Below are positions 1 to 6,602 of a DNA stretch of 9,324 nucleotides, piece by piece. Location: positions 1 through 9,324 of the forward strand of contig JAFDDW010000041.1 in assembly GCA_019310665.1 (NCBI GenBank), written 5' to 3'. Position numbers and translations under genes: made by a program. How positions within the stretch are numbered: position 1 is the first letter of the stretch; every line of letters begins with the position of its first letter. The DNA is from Deltaproteobacteria bacterium (lineage in GTDB: Bacteria > Desulfobacterota > Desulfobacteria > Desulfobacterales > JAFDCJ01). The notes under the pieces are model-generated. The model was not told where the DNA came from and searched no databases. It was given only the letters and a program-made list of their open reading frames with translations.

Positions 1-650
1 GTGTTGAGGTCGCGGGCAATCTGGAGCGTCTGGCAAAAGATGTTGCAGGTCATTGCCGGATTACCCTGGTTGCCGGAACACGACTGCTGGCAGAATTTAA
101 GAGCAGTGTTCGCATGCATGCATTGAAGTCATTGACCTCAAGACAGGTATCGGTAATCGAAGGTGCCCGAGTAACCGCCATCAAAGATCATGCGGCCGAA
201 TTGTCCAATGGGGACATCCTGGAGGGTGATGTCGTGTTCATGGCTGTCGGCGTTAAGCCTTCCCCGCTGTTTATTGATTCGGGATTGCCTGTCGGGCAGG
301 ATGGCGGGATGCTGGTCAACAAGTTTCTGCAGTCTGTCGCCTATCCGGAGCTTTTCGGCGGCGGCGACTGTATCAGTTTTGAGCCGCAACCACTGGCCAA
401 AGTCGGCGTTTATGCCGTTCGGCAAAATCCGATTTTGCTGCATAATCTTTTAAGTGCCTTAAATGACGGCGCGCTGCAGGAATTCGTGCCCCAGAATTCC
501 TTTCTTCTGGCACTGAATATGGGAGACGGCACCGCGGTTGTTCGGTGGCATTCACTGGTTTGGAGTGGAACGTCCGGGTTTGTCCTGAAGAACTATATTG
601 ACCGGAAGTTTATGCGGGTATACCAAGTCTCGGGCGAGGTTAGAAGCTAG
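1..650 (+). CDS. FAD-dependent pyridine nucleotide-disulfide oxidoreductase, SelD-associated type (5' partial)
   Basis: The reading frame is open from base 3 to the TAG at 648-650, giving about 215 residues. The N-terminal FAD-binding domain lies outside the window. What remains looks like the C-terminal half of an NDH-2-like flavoprotein: an end-of-NAD-domain stretch, the segment DVVFMAVGVKPSPLF typical of the loop before the second FAD motif, then LFGGGDC, equivalent to the FAD-contacting 'FAxGD' motif of this superfamily. The tail (LNMGDGTAVVRW, then FVLKNYIDRKFMRVYQ) resembles the family described as an N-terminal partner of SelD (TIGR03169, from memory), whose members are fused to SelD or encoded beside it. 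Here selD lies at the far right end of the window on the same strand, which supports that family call. The function is probably redox chemistry linked to selenium metabolism; the substrate is unknown. I see no broken frame. Family call fairly sure, specific role not. Confidence 0.8.
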   Translation, partial: VEVAGNLERLAKDVAGHCRITLVAGTRLLAEFKSSVRMHALKSLTSRQVSVIEGARVTAIKDHAAELSNGDILEGDVVFMAVGVKPSPLFIDSGLPVGQDGGMLVNKFLQSVAYPELFGGGDCISFEPQPLAKVGVYAVRQNPILLHNLLSALNDGALQEFVPQNSFLLALNMGDGTAVVRWHSLVWSGTSGFVLKNYIDRKFMRVYQVSGEVRS

Positions 651-698
651 TTGATTGGTTGACTGGTTGACTGGTTGAATAGTTGATTGGTTAATTCG
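651..698. repeat. Short tandem repeat, six 8-bp units
   Basis: Directly after the stop codon at 650 lie six head-to-tail 8-bp units: TTGATTGG, TTGACTGG, TTGACTGG, TTGAATAG, TTGATTGG and TTAATTCG. The first five match a TTGAYTGG consensus with at most two changes; the last is degenerate. There are no spacers, so this is a microsatellite-like array and not CRISPR. A role is not visible; slippage between copies could change its length among strains. Confidence 0.8.
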
Positions 699-764
699 TG
701 CTTAATCAGATGGACTTCGCAAGTTTCATTTAGAGAAGTAAGAGACCGTCTGCAGGATTACATT

Positions 765-832
765 ATCGCAGCTGATAAGCCGCTCCCACAGCTGCGGAAA
801 GGATTTGTGGGAGCGGCTTTCAGCCGCGAATT
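765..832. repeat. Inverted pair of REP-like elements (REPIN/BIME-like)
   Basis: Two copies of a REP-like unit face each other. The right copy (806-832) reads TGTGGGAG followed by a small hairpin, CGGC-TTTCA-GCCG, then CGAATT. The left copy (765-790) is its reverse complement with one inserted T and one G-to-A change. The inner arms AAGCCGCTCCCACA (777-790) and TGTGGGAGCGGCTT (806-819) are perfectly complementary over 14 bp around a 15-nt loop. The GTGGGAG foot plus hairpin is the architecture of REP sequences mobilised by RAYT (TnpA-REP) transposases; no RAYT gene is in this window. The transcript hairpin could also act as an mRNA 3' stabiliser or weak terminator for the upstream oxidoreductase gene, but no T-tract follows it. 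Confidence 0.8.
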
Positions 833-863
833 ATAACAATTAGAGTCAGGGAAATCCTTTCTA

Positions 864-1928
864 ATGATTCACATCGACGGTTCCTACATGGAAGGCGGTG
901 GTCAGATCGTCAGAACCGCCCTGGCGCTGTCAACACTGACTGCCAAGCCTTTTAAAGTCGATAAGATCAGGCACCACCGTCCCAAACCCGGTCTTAAGCC
1001 TCAGCATTTAAGCTGTATCGATGCGCTCCAAAAGCTGGCCAATGCACAGGTGCAAGGTGCGCAACCGGGTGCGACTGCGATTGAATTTATTCCCGGCAGG
1101 CTTATTTCCGGAACCTTTTCCATTGATATCGGTACTGCCGGCTCGATAACCCTGCTGCTGCAGGCGGTATTGTTGCCCTGCCTGTTTGCCGATGCGCCTG
1201 TCAGACTCAGTATCAAGGGCGGTACGGATACCCGATGGAGTATTCCGATTGACTATTTTTCAAACATCATTCTGCCCTTCTTTGGCCAACTGGCATCTGT
1301 CGAGATCGACCGCCTGCAGCGCGGATTTTACCCCAAAGGCGGGGGATTGGTGGATCTTTCGATTGTTCCCCACTATCACTTGGGTGATCCTGAAAACAGG
1401 AACGGATTTCTTCGGGATATTCGAAAGGCGGCTGCCAAGATGCATCTGATCTCAAAGCCTGAAATTGTTGCGATCAAAGGGGTATCCTCGGCTTCCAGCC
1501 GGTTAAAAAAAGCACATGTCGCCGAGCGCCAGAGCGAGGGGGCGGCTAAAATCCTCGGTAATCTTTACCCCGTAAATATCAAGAACGAATACCAGGACAC
1601 CGCCTCGGCCGGAACGGTGATCACCCTCTGGGCCCTCTCTCCGGAAGGCAAAGCGCTCATGGGAGCCGATGCATTGGGTGAAAGAGGCCTGCGGGCTGAA
1701 AAGGTGGGCGCTGCCGCGGCACAAAAATTACTGAAGATCCTGCATTGCCATGCGGTGATTGACCGCCATCTGGCAGACAATTTGATTCCGCTGCTGGCCC
1801 TGGTCGGCGGGTCGATTAAAACCGATAAAATCACCGGACATATCCGGTCGAATATCTATGTCTGCGAACAATTTCTGGATGTGACCTTCAATGTTGATGA
1901 AATGAGTAACACCATCTCTGCGGTTTAA
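864..1928 (+). CDS. rtcA: RNA 3'-terminal phosphate cyclase RtcA
   Basis: This 354-residue protein matches RtcA over its whole length (the E. coli enzyme is about 340 aa). RtcA uses ATP to convert an RNA 3'-phosphate to a 2',3'-cyclic phosphate through a covalent AMP-histidine intermediate. Visible landmarks are the N-terminal DGSYMEGGGQIVRTAL (residues 5-20), HHRPKPGLKPQHL (37-49), DIGTAGSITLLLQ (88-100), GGTDT (119-123) and FYPKGGG (155-161). The segment RHLADNLIPLLAL (301-313) contains the expected adenylated histidine, His302. The ATG at 864 fits the family N-terminus; the only purine-rich patch upstream (AGGG near 848) is rather far away. No rtcB ligase or rtcR sigma54 regulator is in the window, so this looks like a stand-alone copy behind the REP pair. 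Physiology in bacteria is RNA repair or RNA-end maintenance after damage (family knowledge). Confidence 0.95.
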   Translation: MIHIDGSYMEGGGQIVRTALALSTLTAKPFKVDKIRHHRPKPGLKPQHLSCIDALQKLANAQVQGAQPGATAIEFIPGRLISGTFSIDIGTAGSITLLLQAVLLPCLFADAPVRLSIKGGTDTRWSIPIDYFSNIILPFFGQLASVEIDRLQRGFYPKGGGLVDLSIVPHYHLGDPENRNGFLRDIRKAAAKMHLISKPEIVAIKGVSSASSRLKKAHVAERQSEGAAKILGNLYPVNIKNEYQDTASAGTVITLWALSPEGKALMGADALGERGLRAEKVGAAAAQKLLKILHCHAVIDRHLADNLIPLLALVGGSIKTDKITGHIRSNIYVCEQFLDVTFNVDEMSNTISAV

Positions 1929-2006
1929 TATGTCATTACAATTTTAACGGGCCATCTTGTGTATGTAGGGCCGGCCACCGTGCGGGCCTCTTTCGGCTAT
2001 AATAAA

Positions 2007-2996
2007 ATGAAATACCTCATCATTTTATATACGGTTTTTATTAGTGTTGTCCCAATCTATAATCCCCAGGCAGCTAAACCGGGCGATGACAAGAGGAATT
2101 CCATGATAGATATACAAGAGACCAGCGACCAACTCAAAGCGCACCTTAAAGCCCTGACGGTAACCATCGGAGAACGAAGCGTGCGTTTCCCAGAAAATCT
2201 AAATAAAACCGTTGAGTATATTTTATCTTTTTACAAAGAAATCGGACTGCAGGCATGGAGCGAACCTTACGACTACAGGGGATTTGAGGTCGCCAATGTG
2301 GTCACCGAAATTTCATCCGGCCCCAACCCGGCCCAACGATACCTGCTGGGGGCCCATTATGACTCGGTGGCCGGTACCGTTGGTGCCGACGACAATGCCA
2401 GTGCAGTTGCCGTCCAGTTGGAGACCGCCAGAAATTTGAAAGAATTGTTCGATCGGGAAAAGCCTGATCTGAGCGTAAAATTGGTTTCCTTTGCCTTGGA
2501 AGAGCCACCGGCATACCGAACCCGGTTTATGGGCAGCCGGGTTTACGCCAAAAAGGCGAATGAGACAAAAGAAAAGATCGACGGCATGATTTGTCTGGAG
2601 ATGGTCGGCTACGCCTGTTATGAGCCGGGGTGCCAGAATTACCCTTTTCCCCTGGGATTTTTTGGTTATCCCAAAGCAGGCAATTTTATCGGCATTGTCG
2701 GAAACTTTAAATCCGGCGGATTTAGCAAAGCATTGATAACCGAATTTCAGAAAAACATCGAGCTGCCGGTGGTCAAATTAACTGTTCCGTTCAACGGCTG
2801 GATTATACCCTCGGTCAGACTCAGTGACCACGCCTCTTTCTGGGACCAGGGCTATAAAGCCGTCATGGTCACGGATTCGGCTTTTTTCCGCAATCCTCAC
2901 TACCACACCCCCGCCGATACAATGGAAAAATTGGATTACCGCTTTATGGCCGAACTCGTGGAGAGTTTGTTGCTTTTTTTCGAATCTCATCGTTGA
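2007..2996 (+). CDS. M28 family zinc peptidase, probably exported
   Basis: Numbered from the ATG at 2007, the product has 329 residues. Zinc-peptidase motifs of family M28 are complete: AHYDS (His117, with Asp119), GADDNAS (first Asp, Asp128, bridging), FALEEPP (Glu165 catalytic and Glu166 ligand), CLEMVGY (Glu198) and PHYHTPADT (His300). MGSRVYA after the EEPP motif is typical of a proteobacterial aminopeptidase-like subgroup. The reaction is probably removal of N-terminal residues from peptides by a two-zinc centre. Three starts are possible. ATG 1959 adds 16 residues without similarity to anything I know. ATG 2007 gives MKYLIILYTVFISVVPIY then a small-residue QAA site, a plausible signal peptide. 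ATG 2103 has the best ribosome binding site (AGAGGA, 2092-2097) but would make a cytosolic protein. I prefer 2007 because a hydrophobic leader in exactly that place is unlikely by chance. The 3' end overlaps the minus-strand gene. Confidence 0.85.
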   Translation: MKYLIILYTVFISVVPIYNPQAAKPGDDKRNSMIDIQETSDQLKAHLKALTVTIGERSVRFPENLNKTVEYILSFYKEIGLQAWSEPYDYRGFEVANVVTEISSGPNPAQRYLLGAHYDSVAGTVGADDNASAVAVQLETARNLKELFDREKPDLSVKLVSFALEEPPAYRTRFMGSRVYAKKANETKEKIDGMICLEMVGYACYEPGCQNYPFPLGFFGYPKAGNFIGIVGNFKSGGFSKALITEFQKNIELPVVKLTVPFNGWIIPSVRLSDHASFWDQGYKAVMVTDSAFFRNPHYHTPADTMEKLDYRFMAELVESLLLFFESHR

Positions 2997-4106
2997 TAAA
3001 AGTTTCTGGTCCGCGGATCGGTAGCCATCTGTAATCCATTGCCCCATAGCCGAGACCGCTGCTATGAATCTTCCGTCGGGAAGGGGGCCAATCGTGTAGT
3101 CTTCGTCTGCAACCCGTGCCTGCCGGCTTAGATTTTTTGTGCAGAATACGAGTTTGCGCTGCCGTTTGCGAAGGGCGATGTTATAGGGAGGTGAATGACG
3201 TTTGATCTCGTCGGATTCCTGCATGGCTGCTTCCAAGGCAGATCCGGTCAGGGTAAAATCCAGCTTTTGGGCCTGGGTCAGCATTTCCAGCGTGTGTTCC
3301 GCATGGGGCGCTTTGGGCCGGAAATAGCTGTTAACACGCTTCTTGAGAGATTTGGCCTTGCCGATGTAAAGCAGGTCGCCGTTGGCACGCAACATCCGAT
3401 AGATGCCGGGTTCAGCCGGCAATCGCAGTCGTTTTTCGGGAGCCATGGGATAAATCCGCCGGGAGCGGCCGGCCGGCTCCGTAGATGCGAGCCAGTCACT
3501 GAGTTGATCCAGGGTGCCAATGCCGAGATTAATGTTTAGCATTTCGATCATCTTTTCCCAGATTAATGCTGTTGCGACAACGTGATCGGCGCTGCGTTTG
3601 AACTCGGGCATGCTGTGGCCGAAATAACCGGCAATTGCCCGAAGTCCCCGGCGCGGCAAATCCGGCAGCAGGCGGACGGCAATTTCATGGGTGCAGAGGA
3701 TCTGAAAAGGGAAGGGGCTTTCAGGGTCATTTTTCTGGTGAAGATCTTTAAGGAAAGGCTTTTCAAAGCGGGCAAAGTGGATCACTGTCGGACAGACTGC
3801 CAATTGATTTTCAGAAATAACCGCCTTAACTGCTGCCATCAGATGCTGCCAGATGATTTTTGGTGTTCTTGCGGCCCTCAGAGAATCATCTGATATCCCG
3901 GTGATGCGTGAGACCGCCGGAGGAATTTTTTCGTCTCGCGGCAAACGAGTCAGGTAAGCCTGTACGCCGGACGCTGGTGATTTACCTTGAAGTGATGCGC
4001 AGGCCGACATCCAGCCCAATTCGAGGAGGTGACCTTTTTGCGGGTTGGCGCCTGTTGCCTGGCAGTCAAGGGCCAGGATTCTGAGTTTTGCTAGAGACAC
4101 TGCCAT
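2778..4106 (-). CDS. Exonuclease-fold (DEDDh-like) / GIY-YIG endonuclease fusion protein
   Basis: This 442-residue protein has two nuclease-like parts. Residues 8-190 resemble the DnaQ/DNA polymerase III epsilon exonuclease fold, but catalytic positions are changed. Motif I reads LDCQATG (Asp14 kept, Gln16 where Glu is expected), motif II HFARFEKPFL (Glu115 for Asp), and motif III HVVAT (His175 kept, Thr179 for Asp). Residues 231-310 form a UvrC/Cho-type GIY-YIG domain with PGIY (233-236), LYIG (246-249), Arg257, Glu297 and the IKRHSPPYN ending, so its active site looks intact. Similar exonuclease plus UvrC-like fusions are known in mycobacteria and other bacteria (family knowledge). A DNA repair or DNA-processing role is likely. 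The last ~73 residues (369-442) lie antisense to the M28 coding sequence and look like non-conserved read-through, so the gene may be 3'-truncated. No Shine-Dalgarno sequence is evident before the ATG at 4106. Confidence 0.8.
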   Translation of the reverse strand: MAVSLAKLRILALDCQATGANPQKGHLLELGWMSACASLQGKSPASGVQAYLTRLPRDEKIPPAVSRITGISDDSLRAARTPKIIWQHLMAAVKAVISENQLAVCPTVIHFARFEKPFLKDLHQKNDPESPFPFQILCTHEIAVRLLPDLPRRGLRAIAGYFGHSMPEFKRSADHVVATALIWEKMIEMLNINLGIGTLDQLSDWLASTEPAGRSRRIYPMAPEKRLRLPAEPGIYRMLRANGDLLYIGKAKSLKKRVNSYFRPKAPHAEHTLEMLTQAQKLDFTLTGSALEAAMQESDEIKRHSPPYNIALRKRQRKLVFCTKNLSRQARVADEDYTIGPLPDGRFIAAVSAMGQWITDGYRSADQKLLSTMRFEKKQQTLHEFGHKAVIQFFHCIGGGVVVRIAEKSRIRDHDGFIALVPERGVVTESDRGYNPAVERNS

Positions 4107-4325
4107 TCTGATTATCTTTTACACGGTGCGTTCTATTTTTGTCCAGTTCGATTTTGGATTAAAGTCCAACCAACCCGCTAAAATTTCACCCCCTTGATCC
4201 TCAGCCTGATGGTGAGCATCTTTATCGAACATCCATTTTTTCATTATAATTTTAGATTAATTTTTGTTTTAATAATGTCAATATGTTATTAAAATGATAG
4301 AACCGTTCTGGGTTAATGAAACAGT
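4107..4325. other. Intergenic region between divergent genes
   Basis: The region separates the minus-strand nuclease fusion from the plus-strand GTPase operon. It is AT-rich, especially 4230-4300. It contains a TATAAT at 4245-4250 on the plus strand but no good -35 box at the right distance. On the minus strand TGGACA (4145-4140) is 18 bp from TAAAAG (4121-4116), which would start transcription almost at the nuclease ATG. Neither is convincing. I see no RNA gene and no credible small coding sequence. Confidence 0.5.
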
Positions 4326-4573
4326 GAACCGCAGAATATCGAACATCGAATCCGCCGCAGGCGGATCGAAGGAAGGAATTGCTATCTATTTTATTAAGGC
4401 AGAGCGCAATTTCTTGCGAGCATAAGAACGGCAAAAATGGGATAGTACATAGATCCCAATGATTGGATATCAGAATCGAATTCATGGTCCGGTCTTTTCT
4501 TTTTAATAGGTTAAAGCGAAGCGTTTCCACCCTTCGACATTCGATATTCGAAATTCTGCGGTTCTGCGGTTCG
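4326..4573. mobile_element. MITE-like element with imperfect terminal inverted repeats
   Basis: The left end (about 4326-4351, GAACCGCAGAAT, then ATCGAACATCGAA) is matched in inverted orientation by the right end (about 4531-4573), which reads CCTTCGACATTCGATATTCG, then AAATTCTGCGG and GGTTCGC. The right repeat carries a tandem duplication of TTCTGCGG (4554-4561 and 4562-4569). Near the left end a perfect hairpin, ATCCGCC-GCA-GGCGGAT (4350-4366), sits between two TCGAA copies as if inserted. The interior (about 180 bp) has no gene; a minus-strand open frame crossing it (4252-4530) is low-complexity read-through of the repeats. Total length near 250 bp, inverted ends and no transposase fit a non-autonomous element. 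A target-site duplication is not obvious to me. It sits 50 bp upstream of the GTPase operon and could carry or disrupt its promoter. Confidence 0.6.
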
Positions 4574-4580
4574 CTTTTAC

Positions 4581-4610
4581 CTGAACCTTGAACCCTGAAC
4601 CTTTGAACCT
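4581..4610. repeat. Short TGAACC tandem repeat
   Basis: Four closely spaced copies of a 7- to 8-bp unit around (C/T)TGAACC(T/C) run between the MITE-like element and the first GTPase gene. It is a simple repeat occupying the 5' untranslated region of that gene. It contains no Shine-Dalgarno sequence. Function unknown. Confidence 0.7.
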
Positions 4611-4625
4611 CACAGTGTTATAGTT

Positions 4626-6602
4626 ATGGAACCAGCCAGTTATGATGCCCTGAGACAACTAAGAGACTATATTCCCCGGTTAGCGGATTTGCTCAAAATT
4701 GGAAACGATGAGGAAATCCGATTCTGGCAAGGTATTGTCGATGCCAAGCTGCTCTCCCGACTCGCGCCTGATTTCCCGATGGTGGCCGCCATCTGCGGTG
4801 GCGGTTCCTCCGGTAAATCCACGTTGTTCAATTCCCTGGTGGGGGAACATTTTGCTCCCACCGGCGGGAAAGCAGGATTGAACCGACGGGTATTATTTTC
4901 GATTCCGGCAGCGCGAGCCGAACAAACCAATCTTATGGCCGATTTGGCCCAACCCTTCAAGTCAGAGCCTCAGCCCCTGCAGGACACAGAACAACTGATC
5001 ATCCCCGGCGAACCACTCTATGTTTTAAATCAATCGCCATTGAATAATCTGGTGATCCTGGATACCCCGGATTTCGACACCGGTGCCGAGGGAACCTACA
5101 CCAACCGGGAGATCACCCGTATGGCCCTGGAGGCCTCGGACATCCTGATTTACGTATTTACCAACTCCAATTACAACAACCGCGACAATACGGATTTTAT
5201 AGCGCAAATGCTCACCGGAATCGGTATGCGCAAATGCTTTTTGGTTTACCGGGTATATCCGAGTTTCACCCAACAGGAAGTACTTGATCATGCAATGACA
5301 GTGGCAAAGGGAATTTACGGTGAACGGGCGGACGAATTCCTGCTGGGGGTCTATCGCACCGATGAAGATAATAAGGTGGCGGCCGGGCAGCAGTTTATGA
5401 AACTTATGCCGGTTGAGAAGCACGATCCGGAATTTTCAGAGGCCTTGCAGTCTATTGACGGGGCTGGACTCAGATTCGAGCTTTATGGATCTATTCTGGC
5501 CGATGTCATCCACCGGGCCGCAAAAATAACCAGCCAATCCAAAGTCTCTCTTGATGAACTGCGATTGTATCTCGACGCCCTGCAGATGGCCCAGAGCCAC
5601 AGCGTCCAGGAGGCTCTGAAGCATTTCCCGATGGATCGTGTGATGAGGCGGTTTGCCCGGATCTGGTCGGCAACCGACCCGCCCCACGTGAAAATTATGC
5701 GACGAACAGGCAATGTGATTGAATTTCCCCTGAAAATGTTGCTCGGTGCTGCCGGTTGGGCCAGAGACCAGCTCTTAACGGACAAACCGGATCCATCGCC
5801 GTCAAAAGAGTTTACCAAAAAATTGGATGAAGATCTGGCAACGGCCGTGACCAAGATAAATTATCAAGCGGTGAGTTCCCAAATTTCGGTATCCGGGTCG
5901 CTGAGTGATCCTGTGGCCGGAAAAATGGTTGGACTTATAGAGAAAATAAGAGTCGAAAAAAGTCTTGATAAAACCAAGCCCCCCAAAGCCGAACCATCAG
6001 GCGAGGGCAAAACCCTCACCTTTCTGGTTGACGCCCATCCGGTGGTTTCACCCGAACAGGAGAAATTGCGCGCCCGGGATTTTAAATCCGTTTTGCAGTC
6101 TATCCTGGCCGAAAAAGAGGATATTGTAGCGATTACCCGGAACATGGAAAAGGATCTCGAAAAGCTGGCCGATCATTTTCGTAGCAAGATGGGCCTGTGG
6201 CGCAAAATCAGCCAGACCTTTTGGGCGCTTCTCAACGTTTTACCGGCAACGGTAGCGGTCACCTATGTGCTTTCCACCGGAGATCCGGTGGGCGCTGCCG
6301 GCCTAAAAGTAAAACTGACCGGGCTTTTCGGCGCCAAGGATCTATATGCGCTGTTTGCGATTCCCGTTACCACCGGTTTGAAAAGCGCTGACCGTAAACG
6401 GATCGAGGAAATGCTGGCGCCCATTGTCCAAACCTGGTTGAATCATAAATTAAATACCGTACAGCATCTATTGGAAGAAAACATAACCGGGGGGATTTTA
6501 CAATGTGCCCGAAAAAACATAGAAGATGTCGACCAGATAATCGGTACAGTCGAAAATTTGATGGAAATTTGCAAAAACCCCATTAAGGGAACAGAGATAT
6601 AA
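4626..6602 (+). CDS. Dynamin-like GTPase, partner A (degenerate G motifs)
   Basis: This 658-residue protein begins with about 50 helical residues, then a GTPase domain. The P-loop is GGGSSGKST (58-66). The G3 region is LDTPDFD (145-151), where most GTPases have DxxG. The switch-I threonine is not found: the stretch after the P-loop reads PTGGKAGLNRRV where partner B has PAGHQRPTTGHV. After the strand CFLVYRV (204-210) no N/TKxD (G4) follows; the sequence is YPSF. Residues 300-520 are mainly charged and helical, including a long helix-prone stretch at 475-525. A hydrophobic segment at about 530-550 and a weaker one at 571-585 could form a membrane-inserting paddle or hairpin. Helices then run to the end. 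This layout (GTPase, long helices, membrane tip, helices) is that of bacterial dynamin-like proteins, but the call is by architecture, not close similarity. No Shine-Dalgarno sequence is visible before ATG 4626. Stop TAA shares its last A with the ATG of the next gene. Confidence 0.7.
   Translation: MEPASYDALRQLRDYIPRLADLLKIGNDEEIRFWQGIVDAKLLSRLAPDFPMVAAICGGGSSGKSTLFNSLVGEHFAPTGGKAGLNRRVLFSIPAARAEQTNLMADLAQPFKSEPQPLQDTEQLIIPGEPLYVLNQSPLNNLVILDTPDFDTGAEGTYTNREITRMALEASDILIYVFTNSNYNNRDNTDFIAQMLTGIGMRKCFLVYRVYPSFTQQEVLDHAMTVAKGIYGERADEFLLGVYRTDEDNKVAAGQQFMKLMPVEKHDPEFSEALQSIDGAGLRFELYGSILADVIHRAAKITSQSKVSLDELRLYLDALQMAQSHSVQEALKHFPMDRVMRRFARIWSATDPPHVKIMRRTGNVIEFPLKMLLGAAGWARDQLLTDKPDPSPSKEFTKKLDEDLATAVTKINYQAVSSQISVSGSLSDPVAGKMVGLIEKIRVEKSLDKTKPPKAEPSGEGKTLTFLVDAHPVVSPEQEKLRARDFKSVLQSILAEKEDIVAITRNMEKDLEKLADHFRSKMGLWRKISQTFWALLNVLPATVAVTYVLSTGDPVGAAGLKVKLTGLFGAKDLYALFAIPVTTGLKSADRKRIEEMLAPIVQTWLNHKLNTVQHLLEENITGGILQCARKNIEDVDQIIGTVENLMEICKNPIKGTEI

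Noticed and set aside
651..698. Possible CRISPR array
   Set aside because: Units are only 8 bp, directly adjacent and without spacers; a simple tandem repeat explains it.
777..819. Rho-independent terminator after the oxidoreductase gene
   Set aside because: The 14-bp stem is strong but no T-run follows, the loop is 15 nt, and each arm extends into a full REP-like unit.
3195..3539. Plus-strand open frame of 114 codons inside the nuclease region
   Set aside because: It is the antisense shadow of the GIY-YIG region, whose motifs are clear on the minus strand.
4116..4145. Minus-strand promoter (TGGACA, 18 bp, TAAAAG) for the nuclease fusion
   Set aside because: Transcription would start almost at the ATG, leaving no leader or ribosome binding site; too weak to annotate.
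4245..4250. TATAAT as the -10 box for the GTPase operon
   Set aside because: No -35 match lies 16-18 bp upstream and it is about 375 bp from the start codon, in an AT-rich stretch where such hexamers arise by chance.
4252..4530. Minus-strand 92-codon open frame
   Set aside because: It is read-through of the MITE-like repeat and its hairpin, has no ribosome binding site, and its sequence shows no domain character.
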